DNA of 64,000 nucleotides from Flavobacterium wongokense (GTDB taxonomy: Bacteria > Bacteroidota > Bacteroidia > Flavobacteriales > Flavobacteriaceae): assembly GCF_021608265.1 (NCBI RefSeq), contig NZ_JAKIHP010000005.1, positions 89,822-153,821 of the forward strand. Reading direction: 5' to 3'. Below the pieces are notes generated by a model that searched no databases, had not been told where the DNA came from, and was given only the letters and a program-made list of their open reading frames with translations. The translations under genes and the position numbers were made by a program. The first letter of the stretch is position 1. The number at the start of each line of letters is the position of its first letter. Positions 26,602 to 34,893 of the stretch are shown here, piece by piece.

Positions 26602-27468
26602 ATGGCTTTCGAACTATCAGATGAAGACAAAAAATCATTAGGTATTACTACTGTAGTATATGCTCTGCTGATTCTTTTACTTTTCTTATTGCGTTTTTGG
26701 CCTCCGGCTGACATGAAAATCATGGGCGGCGGTGGCGGTGGCGGCATCGAGATGAACTTTGGCGACAGCGATTTTGGAATGGGCGACAATTACAAAAGCG
26801 AAGTCCTGAATGTTAAGGATGAAACCAAAACCGTAAAAGCAGTTACTCCTGATGAAGATGTCATTTCAGATGATAACTCCGAAGACAATGTAGTGGTTCC
26901 CAAAAAAGTAAACGTTAAGACTCCGGTTCCAATAAAAAAAGATATCAAACCTGTACCTGAAAAACCTAAGGTTTCCAAAAATGCCAATGATGCCTTATCG
27001 AGCATTCTTGGAAATAAAGGTGGTGATGGTAATGATACCCGAAGTGGAAACAAAGGAAACGCCAACGGAAACCTGAATTCAAGCGGATACTATGGCAACG
27101 GTAGCGGAAATGGTACTGGTGGCGGAAATGGTTCCGGCAACGGAACTGGTACCGGAACCGGAACCGGACCAGGAAATGGTGGCGGAAGCGGCGGTGGTTC
27201 TGGATATTCTTTAGGGAATAGAAAAGCTCTAAGCAAACCTCAACCCGATTATACCTGCCAGGAACAAGGACGTGTTGCCGTTCAGGTTACAGTTGACCGA
27301 AGCGGAAACACCGTTAGCGTAACAGCCGGTGTTCAGGGAACAACCAACACCGCAAAATGCTTGTTGGACCAGGCTCGTATTGCTGCGCAAAATACCAAAT
27401 GGCAGGCTGATGCCAATGCTCCTGAAAAGCAGGTTGGAAAGATTATCTACACGTTCAGCCTGAACTAA
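26602..27468 (+). CDS. TonB-family energy transducer
   Basis: The 288-residue protein has a short cytoplasmic start (MAFELSDEDKKSLGIT), one membrane anchor (residues 17-35), then a long periplasmic region. GGGGGGGIEMNFGDSDFG follows the anchor and is seen in flavobacterial TonB-like proteins. Next come a Pro/Lys-rich rod (VKTPVPIKKDIKPVPEKPK), a Gly/Asn/Ser-rich stretch of about 70 residues, and a C-terminal domain beginning PQPDYTCQEQGRVAVQVTVDRSGNV-like and ending KIIYTFSLN. It would carry proton-motive energy from ExbB-ExbD (encoded 2 kb away on the other strand) to outer-membrane receptors. The next gene starts 1 base after the stop. Confidence 0.85.
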   Translation: MAFELSDEDKKSLGITTVVYALLILLLFLLRFWPPADMKIMGGGGGGGIEMNFGDSDFGMGDNYKSEVLNVKDETKTVKAVTPDEDVISDDNSEDNVVVPKKVNVKTPVPIKKDIKPVPEKPKVSKNANDALSSILGNKGGDGNDTRSGNKGNANGNLNSSGYYGNGSGNGTGGGNGSGNGTGTGTGTGPGNGGGSGGGSGYSLGNRKALSKPQPDYTCQEQGRVAVQVTVDRSGNTVSVTAGVQGTTNTAKCLLDQARIAAQNTKWQADANAPEKQVGKIIYTFSLN

Positions 27469-27469
27469 A

Positions 27470-28276
27470 ATGAAATCACTAATCACAGCTGTATTATTGG
27501 TTTTCAGTATTGGGTGTTTCGCCCAGCTTAAAACCAAACTTTACAACGAAAAAACTCCAGAAGGATACAATGTCCTGGTTGATAATGATGAGTTTTGCCC
27601 TATTTCGATGAAAATTGATTTGGAGCTGACCAATATGTCATCGTCAAACGGAAACCATAAGATTTTTGTGATTCCGGCAAAAACCAAAGGATTTATCATA
27701 ACAAAACTTCAGGCAATCAGGCCAAATGGCGGTGGAGGTTTTAAAACACAATCAGCTGCCAATTATGGCGATGCTACTGCCACTCCAACAGAATTCATAT
27801 ATTCACTTCCCTTTCAAAAAGGGAAATCCTTTGCAGTGCATCAGGGATACAACGGAAGTTTTTCGCATCAGGGGGAAAACGCTCTGGATTTTACGATGCC
27901 CATTGGCACTGAAGTCGTTGCAGCACGAGATGGAGTTGTGGTAAAGGTTGTAGAAAATAACAATCAGGCTTGTCCTGAAAGAAGCTGCACGCAATTCAAT
28001 AATTACATTTTACTTTACCATAACGACGGGACCTTTTCAAATTATGTCCATCTGAAACAAAATGGCGCTGTGGTTCAGGAGGGTGATGTCGTGAAGCAGG
28101 ATGAATTAATTGGCTACAGCGGATTTACCGGTTTTGCAAATGGTCCTCATTTGCATTTTATGGTATTCGTGCAACGAATTGACAAACAGGAAACTTTGCG
28201 GACAAGATTTAAGGTTGATGATGGAAAGCAATCCGAGTTTTTAAATGAAAGGGTTGATTACTCCAAGAATTATTAG
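27470..28276 (+). CDS. Exported M23 family peptidase (LytM-like)
   Basis: The 268-residue protein has a signal peptide (MKSLITAVLLVFSIGCFAQ) and a C-terminal peptidase M23 domain with the zinc-binding HQGENALDF (HxxxxxxD), then GTEVVAARDGVVVKVVE and the catalytic GPHLHFMVF (HxH). M23 enzymes cut peptidoglycan cross-bridges in the periplasm. Both metal-binding motifs are present, so it is probably active. It starts one base after the tonB stop, implying a tight tonB-M23 operon, and ends at a strong terminator. Confidence 0.93.
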   Translation: MKSLITAVLLVFSIGCFAQLKTKLYNEKTPEGYNVLVDNDEFCPISMKIDLELTNMSSSNGNHKIFVIPAKTKGFIITKLQAIRPNGGGGFKTQSAANYGDATATPTEFIYSLPFQKGKSFAVHQGYNGSFSHQGENALDFTMPIGTEVVAARDGVVVKVVENNNQACPERSCTQFNNYILLYHNDGTFSNYVHLKQNGAVVQEGDVVKQDELIGYSGFTGFANGPHLHFMVFVQRIDKQETLRTRFKVDDGKQSEFLNERVDYSKNY

Positions 28277-28280
28277 GCAT

Positions 28281-28316
28281 AAAAAAACCCAATCGATAGA
28301 TTGGGTTTTTTGTTTT
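28281..28316 (+). terminator. Terminator of tonB-M23 operon
   Basis: AAAACCCAATC, loop GATA, GATTGGGTTTTTT. It sits between convergent genes and probably serves both. Confidence 0.9.
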
Positions 28317-28330
28317 AATATTTTAAAAGC

Positions 28331-28867
28331 TTACCAGTTTTCGGCTTTCTTCTTTTTATCCATAAACGTAACCAGGTCTTTATTCAAGCCATTGAAAAGC
28401 GTTTCATAAGCCGCAGGAACATCATCCTTGTACTTTTTCAAACTTCCATCCTTATCATAATATTCCGAAAAGTCATCCAGATTGTGAACCGTAACGTTTG
28501 TTGCGTTATTCGGTTTTTCACTTAAGCCGACAGCGGTAAATTTATATTTCCCATCCTTAAACCCGATTTCAATGGTAAAAGTTGCCTGAGTACAAACATT
28601 GGTTCCGCCGGCTTTACTACAAAGGAAATTATCCCTAGTTCCCTGTATTGTCATCTTCTCATTCTCTACCGACGAAGTGATGGTATAACCTTTCTTGGCA
28701 TTCTCTTTTACCCATGCTGAAGCCAATTTATAAGTATTGGCAGCTGAACCTTCATAATTGGTCACGATAAAATCGGTTAATCCTTCTTTTGAAAATTTAA
28801 ATTCGGTGTCTTGTGCAAATGTTGATGTGGTAATGAACGCCATCAACAGTAATGTTTTTAGTTTCAT
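28331..28867 (-). CDS. Exported protein, DUF4468-like
   Basis: The 178-residue protein has a signal peptide (MKLKTLLLMAFITTSTFAQ) and a domain with TYKLASAWVKENAKKGYTI and FTIEIGFKDGKYKF. This resembles the DUF4468/TBP-like fold found in many exported Bacteroidota proteins, but I cannot confirm it without a profile search. It has a pair of cysteines (FLCSKAGGTNVC) that could form a disulfide. The gene follows exbD by 24 bases on the same strand. Function unknown. Confidence 0.7.
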   Translation of the reverse strand: MKLKTLLLMAFITTSTFAQDTEFKFSKEGLTDFIVTNYEGSAANTYKLASAWVKENAKKGYTITSSVENEKMTIQGTRDNFLCSKAGGTNVCTQATFTIEIGFKDGKYKFTAVGLSEKPNNATNVTVHNLDDFSEYYDKDGSLKKYKDDVPAAYETLFNGLNKDLVTFMDKKKKAENW

Positions 28868-28891
28868 ATGCTAACTTTTAATTATAATCTA

Positions 28892-29287
28892 TTAACCCGG
28901 ACTCGTAGCAATCACAAATTTGAGTTTGTTCTTCACGCCTATCTGCAAAACATCAACCAAATCCTGAACCTGCATTGTAGCCGGAATTCGGATGACAACG
29001 GTCTGTTGTTTTGAAGGATCCATTTTGGATAATAACGTGGCTTCCAATTGCCCAAAATCAACTTCTTCCTTATCAACAAAAAAACGTTTGTCTTCGGTTA
29101 CAGACAACGTAATGAGCTGTTTGTTGGTCTTCTCATTTGTTTTCGATTTTGGCAATGTCATTCGGATAACGTTCGGATTTGCCAAAGTTGATATGATTAA
29201 GAAAAACAACAACAGGAAGAACATGATGTCGCTCAGGGATGATGTGGCGACTTCTGCGTGGAATCGTTTATTTCGCTTTATTGCCAT
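28892..29287 (-). CDS. exbD: ExbD/TolR-like biopolymer transport protein
   Basis: The 131-residue protein has one N-terminal membrane helix (SDIMFFLLLFFLIISTLA) with the essential Asp in LSDIMFF (D20 region), and a periplasmic TolR-like domain ending LKFVIATSPG. The N-terminus is AIKRNKRFHAEVATSSL. It pairs with ExbB to form the proton-driven motor for TonB. The start overlaps the exbB stop by 20 bases, so expression is coupled. Confidence 0.93.
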   Translation of the reverse strand: MAIKRNKRFHAEVATSSLSDIMFFLLLFFLIISTLANPNVIRMTLPKSKTNEKTNKQLITLSVTEDKRFFVDKEEVDFGQLEATLLSKMDPSKQQTVVIRIPATMQVQDLVDVLQIGVKNKLKFVIATSPG

Positions 29288-29984
29288 GAGGTCTCTGTAT
29301 GATATTTACAAATTCTAATACTTGTTTTTGGATGGATAACGAGAAAGCATCAATCTTCCCATTGAATAAGTGGTAAGCACTATACGCAATGATACCTACG
29401 ATCAAACCAGCTCCTGAACTGATCATTTTTTCATACAATCCGCCGGAAATATTTCCGATACTGATATCTTCGGTTACCGAAATGCTGTAGAAAATCTTGA
29501 TAACTCCCGAAATCGTCCCAATAAATCCAAGTGTTGGCGCAATACCGGCAATCAGACCCAATTGGCCTAATTTCTTTTCCATATAACCAATTTCGATATT
29601 GGCAGCACGCTCCATATTCCCTTCAATTTCACCTATGTGACGTCCTATCGTAAGAACACCTTCCTTAATAATATTACCTTGTGCATTACCACTTCTCTCA
29701 GCCGAATTAACGGCCAATTCGATATTGGCATTATTCAAGTGGTTACGGATGTCCTTCATCAAATGGGTGTCAATTTTGGCAGCCTTGTGGATGTACAGAT
29801 AACGTTCAAAAATAAGATACAGCGTATAGAACAATAAAATTGCAATCGGAATTAAGAATAAACCTCCCTTAAAAATAAATTCTAAAACAGAAACTTCATT
29901 GGTTAATGCAGCATTGGCTTTTTCTGCGGTTGGAAGTGCTTGAGCTAAAGTGTCGGCTTGTACTTGTAAAAATGTACTAATCAT
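29268..29984 (-). CDS. exbB: MotA/TolQ/ExbB proton channel protein
   Basis: The 238-residue protein has three membrane segments: one at residues 33-60 (IFKGGLFLIPIAILLFYTLYLIFER), and two later (LGLIAGIAPTLGFIGTISGVI and SGAGLIVGIIAYSAYHLF). The family signature APTLGFIGTISG is intact. It forms the pentameric channel around ExbD. The N-terminus is longer than in E. coli ExbB, as in other flavobacterial homologues. It is divergent from folC. Confidence 0.95.
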   Translation of the reverse strand: MISTFLQVQADTLAQALPTAEKANAALTNEVSVLEFIFKGGLFLIPIAILLFYTLYLIFERYLYIHKAAKIDTHLMKDIRNHLNNANIELAVNSAERSGNAQGNIIKEGVLTIGRHIGEIEGNMERAANIEIGYMEKKLGQLGLIAGIAPTLGFIGTISGVIKIFYSISVTEDISIGNISGGLYEKMISSGAGLIVGIIAYSAYHLFNGKIDAFSLSIQKQVLEFVNIIQRPHGNKAK

Positions 29985-30111
29985 ATTTATCTAATTTTTC
30001 GCTATTAATTCTGAAAATAATTTCAATTTTGTATTCCTGAAATATGCTTCACAATATAAACGAAAAAAAATGTATTAAAGTATATAGGACGCCAAATTTT
30101 TTCCCAAAATT

Positions 30112-31332
30112 ATGAACTACAAAGAAACCCTGGATTGGATGTTTAACAAATTGCCAATGTATCAAACACAAGGGGCAACGGCGTATCGGAAAGACATTAT
30201 CAATACTGTTTTGCTGGCCAATCATTTAGGGAATCCTGAGCAGGATATAAAATGCATCCACGTTGCCGGAACTAACGGAAAAGGATCCACTTCGCATCTT
30301 TTGGCATCGGTTTTACAGGAAGCAGGATATAAGGTTGGCCTCTACACTTCTCCGCACTTAAAGGATTATCGGGAACGGATTGCCATTAACGGCGAACCAA
30401 TTCCTGAAGAGTATGTTGTCAGTTTCATCAACAAAAACAAATCTTTTTTCGAAGCCAATCAGTTGAGTTTTTTTGAAATGAGTGTTGGACTGGCTTTCGA
30501 ATATTTTGTAGCATCAGGAACAGACATTAATGTGATAGAAGTTGGCATGGGTGGAAGATTGGATTCTACAAATATCATTACACCATTGGTCTCTGTTATC
30601 ACCAACATCGGATTGGATCATACGCAATTTTTGGGAGATACTTTGGCAGCCATTGCTTCCGAAAAAGCCGGAATCATAAAGCCAAACATCCCTGTTGTCA
30701 TTGGCGAATATGTCGATGAAACCAAACCTGTATTTTTGGCAAAGGCCAACGAAACCCATTCTGAAATTTATTTCGCTTCCGACTTGGTTCACAAATCTTA
30801 TCCTTCAGCCTTACTTGGCGATTATCAGTATCAGAATAAGAAAACCGTATTGCAAACGATAAAGGTTTTGCAGGGGCAAAAACAACTTACAATTACAGAG
30901 GAAGCCATTAAAAACGGATTTTTGAATGTTGTTAAAAATACCCATTTAATGGGAAGATGGCAGCAATTGGGAGAAAATCCAAAAATTATCTGTGATACGG
31001 CACATAATGCCCACGGATTGAAAATTGTTTTAAATCAGTTAAAAAATGAAAGCTTTGACCAGTTACATATAGTTTTGGGTGTCGTAAATGACAAAAACCT
31101 GGATGAAATCCTGCCCTTGTTCCCAAAAAATGCAAAATATTATTTCTGCAAACCTGATATTCCACGCGGACTGGATGCTGAAATTTTAAAACAAAAAGCA
31201 ACTGAATACAATCTTGAGGGCGAAACATATCATTCAGTTTCAAATGCTTATCAGCAAGCAAAAGAAAATGCCTCTCCAAAAGACTTTATATACATTGGTG
31301 GCAGCACCTTTGTAGTTGCAGAAATTTTATAA
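30112..31332 (+). CDS. folC: Bifunctional folylpolyglutamate/dihydrofolate synthase
   Basis: This 406-residue Mur-ligase-family enzyme adds glutamate to dihydropteroate or folates. Motifs: VAGTNGKGSTSHLLASVLQ (P-loop), LYTSPHLKDYRERI, EVGMGGRLDSTNII, TNIGLDHTQFLG, GIIKPNIPVV and the C-terminal ICDTAHNAHG. The length and order fit FolC. It is divergent from exbB and followed directly by the tRNA-Val promoter. Confidence 0.96.
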   Translation: MNYKETLDWMFNKLPMYQTQGATAYRKDIINTVLLANHLGNPEQDIKCIHVAGTNGKGSTSHLLASVLQEAGYKVGLYTSPHLKDYRERIAINGEPIPEEYVVSFINKNKSFFEANQLSFFEMSVGLAFEYFVASGTDINVIEVGMGGRLDSTNIITPLVSVITNIGLDHTQFLGDTLAAIASEKAGIIKPNIPVVIGEYVDETKPVFLAKANETHSEIYFASDLVHKSYPSALLGDYQYQNKKTVLQTIKVLQGQKQLTITEEAIKNGFLNVVKNTHLMGRWQQLGENPKIICDTAHNAHGLKIVLNQLKNESFDQLHIVLGVVNDKNLDEILPLFPKNAKYYFCKPDIPRGLDAEILKQKATEYNLEGETYHSVSNAYQQAKENASPKDFIYIGGSTFVVAEIL

Positions 31333-31349
31333 TTTTTTTTGAAATTAGT

Positions 31350-31379
31350 TTGCAGAATCAAAAAACTAGTCTATATTTG
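31350..31379 (+). promoter_or_regulatory. Promoter of tRNA-Val (flavobacterial type)
   Basis: TTG at 31350-31352, a 19-base spacer, then TATATTTG at 31372-31379. This is a perfect match to the known Bacteroidota consensus (TTG at -33, TAnnTTTG at -7). The tRNA begins 22 bases after the -7 box. Confidence 0.8.
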
Positions 31380-31401
31380 CACTCGCAATCAAGCGCAACA
31401 C

Positions 31402-31476
31402 GGGTGATTAGCTCAGTTGGTTCAGAGCATCTCGTTTACACCGAGAGGGTCGGGGGTTCGAATCCCTCATTACCCA
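31402..31476 (+). tRNA. tRNA-Val (anticodon TAC)
   Basis: A 75-base cloverleaf. Acceptor GGGTGAT pairs with ATTACCC (one G-U pair), the D-loop is AGCTCAGTTGGTTCAGAGC, the anticodon stem TCTCG/CGAGA holds loop TTTACAC with anticodon TAC, and the T-arm is CGGGGGTTCGAATCCCTC. The discriminator base is A; CCA is not encoded. Confidence 0.97.
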
Positions 31477-31482
31477 CAAAGG

Positions 31483-31512
31483 AAAGCCGAAACTTATGTT
31501 TCGGCTTTTTTT
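31483..31512 (+). terminator. Terminator of tRNA-Val
   Basis: AAAGCCGAAAC, loop TTAT, GTTTCGGCTTTTTTT, starting 7 bases after the tRNA. Confidence 0.9.
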
Positions 31513-31922
31513 ATTTTATAGCCGCGTCAAAAGCTTGCTTTTGTAAGTGGATAGAAAATAAAAAAAGCAACTTGCAAAGCAAGTTGGCTTTCTTTGTGCC
31601 AAGGTTCCCCAAAAGGGCTCAGCGCAGCTAATCCCAAAAAAATAAAATGCCGAATGTCCACCGGACATTCTCCTCTTAATATCAAATTCTTCATCTCAAA
31701 TCCGAAAAACAATCGTGTCATTAGCCCCGACAGGAACGGCATCCTAGCGAAGCTAGATACAGTGGATGGCGGGAGCAATACTGTAAAGGAGCAGGAAGTT
31801 CCGCTCCTGTTAATCGACACAATTAGTTCCTCTTTAATTTTTTCACATCCGCAAACCCCTTTATTTCCTGCATTCTGCTGTTAACAAAATCATAAATTTT
31901 ATAGTCACATTTTTTTGACTAA
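31513..31922. other. Non-coding interval with several short hairpins
   Basis: About 410 bases without a credible gene; open frames here have no start context, no neighbours in phase and implausible composition. The interval holds CAACTTGC-AAA-GCAAGTTG at 31568-31586, GAATGTCC-ACC-GGACATTC at 31652-31670 and a structured element at 31722-31777 that recurs at 39885-39931. It separates the tRNA from the DJ-1-like gene. Confidence 0.7.
31722..31777 (+). repeat. Intergenic element with conserved arms and variable hairpin core, copy A
   Basis: Left arm TAGCCCCGACAGGAACGG, core hairpin CTAGC-GAA-GCTAG at 31744-31756, right arm GGATGGCGGGAGCAA. The copy at 39885-39931 has near-identical arms (TAGCCCCGATAGCAGC and GGATAGCGGGAGCA) around an unrelated hairpin with the same 5-bp stem and 3-base loop. 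I recall similar intergenic sequences in other flavobacterial genomes but have not checked this. Confidence 0.6.
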
Positions 31923-31953
31923 TTGACTGGTATTGTAGTGCTTAATAATTTTG
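31923..31953 (+). promoter_or_regulatory. Promoter of DJ-1/PfpI gene
   Basis: TTG at 31923-31925, a 20-base spacer and TAATTTTG at 31946-31953 fit the flavobacterial consensus. The ATG is 28 bases downstream. Confidence 0.6.
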
Positions 31954-31980
31954 TCCTGTATAATTTAAATACTTAAAACA

Positions 31981-32718
31981 ATGGAAACTCAATTAAAAAA
32001 CGCTACAGAAATCAGTAGTACAAAAACAGTAAAATCAATTCATTTTTTAACCTTCCCACAGGTTAGCGAACAGGATCTTCTTGCCGCATGGGAACTAATG
32101 CGCTCCTTAGCATGGACATTGTCCTTTCAGGGACAGGAATTACAGGTAACATTTGGCGGTTTTGATGAAGGATCAATTCCAACACACATGGGCGCAACCC
32201 TGGAAGGGCAAAGAGTCATCACAGCAAGCGACCGTTTTGATGTGCTTTACATTCCGGGTGGTATTGGCGGAGGTGTTGCCTCAAAAGACAAACGCATTCT
32301 TAATCTTATCCAGGCACACCATAATGAAGGACTTTGGGTAGCTGCCAATTGCTCGGGTGTTGGTATTTTACATCGTGCAGGAATATTGCAAGGCCTTGAA
32401 GTTTCAAGCACCGGTATCCTTGCGCGTCGTTTACAACAACTGGGTACTGCTGTAACCTCTCCCCGATTGGCATGGCGAATTGATGATGATAAAAAGATCA
32501 TGACTTCCGGAGGAGCGGGAACAGTTCACCCAAGTACAATAGCTTTGGTATGGAAACTTTTTGGGGAAGAAGCAGCAAAAGGCCTTTCTGCAGCATGGGA
32601 TTCACTTCCTTTACACGGAAACAGCCTATTCTCAGCAGATGGACCAGTAATGAATGATATTCCTGAATTATTATCGGGCGTACAGGATCAGTTTGAAATG
32701 ATTTTTCTACCTGATTAA
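31981..32718 (+). CDS. DJ-1/PfpI family protein (isonitrile hydratase-like)
   Basis: The 245-residue protein has the DJ-1/PfpI fold: FLTFPQVSEQDLLAAWELM, FGGFDEGSIP, VLYIPGGIGGGVA and the nucleophile elbow WVAANCSGVGILHRAG with the reactive Cys. The later VTSPRLAWRIDDDKKIMTSGGAG segment resembles isonitrile hydratases and GATase-like AraC fusions, but no HTH domain is present here. Substrate unknown. A strong promoter precedes it and a terminator follows, so it is a single-gene unit beside an HxlR regulator on the other strand. Confidence 0.9.
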   Translation: METQLKNATEISSTKTVKSIHFLTFPQVSEQDLLAAWELMRSLAWTLSFQGQELQVTFGGFDEGSIPTHMGATLEGQRVITASDRFDVLYIPGGIGGGVASKDKRILNLIQAHHNEGLWVAANCSGVGILHRAGILQGLEVSSTGILARRLQQLGTAVTSPRLAWRIDDDKKIMTSGGAGTVHPSTIALVWKLFGEEAAKGLSAAWDSLPLHGNSLFSADGPVMNDIPELLSGVQDQFEMIFLPD

Positions 32719-32727
32719 TCCTTAGTA

Positions 32728-32765
32728 AAAAACAAAAGCTGTCCCGACGGCAGCTTTTGTTTTTA
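32728..32765 (+). terminator. Bidirectional terminator, DJ-1-like / HxlR
   Basis: ACAAAAGCTG, a 9-base loop, CAGCTTTTGT, then T-run, between convergent genes; it touches the HxlR stop codon. Confidence 0.88.
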
Positions 32766-33065
32766 TAGAAAACTTTCCAATTTGTAAAACACGGAAGTTA
32801 ATTCTTTACCTTTTTCAGTCAATTCATATTCTACATGCAGCGGTTTGAGTCGGATTACTTTTCGTTCCAAAAGTCCATCCTGCTCCATTTCCTTCAAAGA
32901 GCTTGCAATCGACTGTTTATTGGAACCTTCAATATCCCTTAACAGGCTGCTGAATCGTAATGTATTATCAACTGCCAAACGAAAAATTTGTGGCTTCCAT
33001 TTTCCGGTGAAAAGTTTCAAAATCTCTTCGGCTGGACAGTTGTCGATATTCTTATTGGCATCCAT
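32763..33065 (-). CDS. HxlR-type winged-helix regulator
   Basis: The start is ATG 33065, giving 100 residues: CPAEEILKLFTGKWKPQIFRLA (the HxlR C-p-...l..l.gkW signature), LRFSSLLRDIEGSNKQSIASSL (recognition region) and EMEQDGLLERKV. HxlR proteins often respond to electrophiles or redox through that N-terminal Cys (here Cys9). The gene is divergent from the DsbA-like gene, with about 120 bases between starts, and could control it. Codons upstream of 33065 would extend into that intergenic DNA and are unlikely. Confidence 0.92.
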   Translation of the reverse strand: MDANKNIDNCPAEEILKLFTGKWKPQIFRLAVDNTLRFSSLLRDIEGSNKQSIASSLKEMEQDGLLERKVIRLKPLHVEYELTEKGKELTSVFYKLESFL

Positions 33066-33185
33066 AAATGTAAAATTATTTAAAAAAATCAAACATTGAT
33101 AAAAAACATCCATCAGATTATACCTAAACCAGTAACCTTATTCATTTTAACACTATTATTTATTAACTGCAAAAACAATTTAACA

Positions 33186-34103
33186 ATGAAACAAGAAAAC
33201 AACAATCCGTTATTATGCAATCCTGAGATCGGGGTTTGCGAAATGCCCCTGAACGATGACGTTCAAAAAAAGGAAGCAACCATTACTACTGAAAAAACCA
33301 TTAAAATAGTTTATTTCACTGACCCTATTTGTTCCTCCTGTTGGGGAATCGAGCCACAATTGCGAAAACTGAAACTGGAATATGGAACCAATTTTGAAAT
33401 AGAATACCGTATGGGTGGTCTTTTAAAAGACTGGTCCTACAACAGTGGCGGCATCAGCAAGCCTAGTGATGTGGCACATCACTGGGATGAAGTAAGCAAA
33501 TATTATGGAATGCCGATTGTTGGTGATGTATGGATGGAAGATCCTTTATCCTCTTCGTATCCACCATCAATAGCATTTAAGGCTGCAGAGCTGCAAAGCA
33601 AGGAAAAAGCCATTCTCTTTTTAAGACGAATCAGGGAAATGGTGTTTTTGGAAAAGAAAAACATTGCCAAATGGGAACACTTACAACAGGCCGCCATTGA
33701 AGTTGGGTTAAATCCAGACAAATTAAAATTGGACTACGAAGGCAAAGCTCAGGATTTATTCTATGAGGATTTGGCACTGGCAAGAGACTATGGCGTTCGT
33801 GGATTCCCAACTTTTTTCTTTAGTAATTCAAATGAGCAACTAGTGCTTAATGGCTTTAAGCAGTATGAAGTTTTTGAAGATACTTTGCTGCAATTGAATC
33901 CAAATGCAAAGAAAACAACAACAGACACCGACTACAAATCGTTATTTGCACATTATCCGACCTTGACAACAAAGGAATTCGCCACTTTATCCAACGTATC
34001 CTTCATAGAAGCAGAAACTATTTTGAGCAAACTAGCTTCATCCGATAAACTAAAAAGAATGACGACCAAAAATGGCAGCATTTGGCAATTAGCTCAACGT
34101 TAA
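33186..34103 (+). CDS. DsbA-family thioredoxin-fold protein (SpxH/FrnE-like) with winged-helix tail
   Basis: The preferred start is ATG 33186 (MKQENNNPLLCNPEIGVCEM, 305 residues). A longer frame opens with TTG at 33096 and would give a lipoprotein-like leader, but lacks an ATG. The thioredoxin fold has IVYFTDPICSSCWGIEP with a CSSC active site, MGGLLKDW and cis-Pro loop GVRGFPTFFF, as in DsbA proteins that act in the cytoplasm (ClpXP adaptor SpxH, FrnE). The last 50 residues (LTTKEFATLSNVSFIEAETI) look like a small helix-turn-helix. It is probably a disulfide isomerase or redox adaptor, perhaps under HxlR control. Confidence 0.85.
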   Translation: MKQENNNPLLCNPEIGVCEMPLNDDVQKKEATITTEKTIKIVYFTDPICSSCWGIEPQLRKLKLEYGTNFEIEYRMGGLLKDWSYNSGGISKPSDVAHHWDEVSKYYGMPIVGDVWMEDPLSSSYPPSIAFKAAELQSKEKAILFLRRIREMVFLEKKNIAKWEHLQQAAIEVGLNPDKLKLDYEGKAQDLFYEDLALARDYGVRGFPTFFFSNSNEQLVLNGFKQYEVFEDTLLQLNPNAKKTTTDTDYKSLFAHYPTLTTKEFATLSNVSFIEAETILSKLASSDKLKRMTTKNGSIWQLAQR

Positions 34104-34146
34104 TTAATAAATTTGCGATAGTCCTTCTCCTTTTAATCAAGACAAA

Positions 34147-34839
34147 ATGAGCGAAATCATAGATTTAAGCCAGGAATTATTTGACGGAATGCCCATTTTC
34201 AATGGACTTCCTGAAGTAAAGATTACTATTCACGCCACACATGAGGAATGGGACGGAATTGAAAATCCAACCACAAAAACACCTAGTCTATTAAAGCTGG
34301 AACTAGGTGAACATACCGGAACCCATGTTGACGCCTTAAACCACATGGGCAAAGAATATGTTGGGCAGTCCATTGACGTTATGCCACTTTCAATGTTTTA
34401 TACCGAAGGAATCTGCCTCGATTTTACCCATAAAGACCTTGGCGAACTGATTAGTTCTGATGAAATAGCCATTTCTCTGCAAAATGAAGGTTTAACCATT
34501 AAGAAAGGAGATACTGTTTTACTCTGTACCAATCATTACAAAAAATATTTTGGAACAGAAGACTGGAAGAATGGACCCGGAATTACCGCCGAAGCGGCAC
34601 GTTGGCTTGGCGAACACAAAATTGCAGCTTTTGGCGTAGAAACAATGTCTCCGGGCATACCTAAGATATCTAATAATGAAGTGCATAAAATTTGTGGCGA
34701 GCTCGGTTTTACGCATTACGAAAACATGGTAAACCTTGACAAGTTACTGCGTCGGGGACGATTCAGGTTTATTGCATTACCGCTTAAGATAAGAGGCGGT
34801 ACCGGATCTCCGGTAAGGGCTGTGGCTGTTTTTGAATGA
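34147..34839 (+). CDS. Cyclase family protein (kynurenine formamidase-like)
   Basis: The 230-residue metal-dependent hydrolase has IDLSQELFDGMPIFNGLP, the metal-binding HTGTHVDALNH (HxGTHxDxxxH) near residues 59-69, and GDTVLLCTNHY. The kynurenine formamidase family shares this fold, but the true substrate here is unknown; no tryptophan-breakdown genes are nearby. It starts 43 bases after the DsbA-like gene and may share its transcript. Confidence 0.9.
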   Translation: MSEIIDLSQELFDGMPIFNGLPEVKITIHATHEEWDGIENPTTKTPSLLKLELGEHTGTHVDALNHMGKEYVGQSIDVMPLSMFYTEGICLDFTHKDLGELISSDEIAISLQNEGLTIKKGDTVLLCTNHYKKYFGTEDWKNGPGITAEAARWLGEHKIAAFGVETMSPGIPKISNNEVHKICGELGFTHYENMVNLDKLLRRGRFRFIALPLKIRGGTGSPVRAVAVFE

Positions 34840-34893
34840 GTGAAGCAAAAATCCTGTCAAGTTTTTTATCTTTAGGATATAAATAACAATGTT

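Noticed and set aside
31527..31820. Frames in the tRNA-Val downstream interval on both strands
   Set aside because: They overlap short hairpin elements, lack recognisable motifs and disagree with each other; treated as non-coding.
33096..33185. N-terminal lipoprotein-like extension of the DsbA-like protein
   Set aside because: It needs a TTG start inside the divergent promoter region; the ATG at 33186 gives the usual start of cytoplasmic relatives. Not fully excluded.
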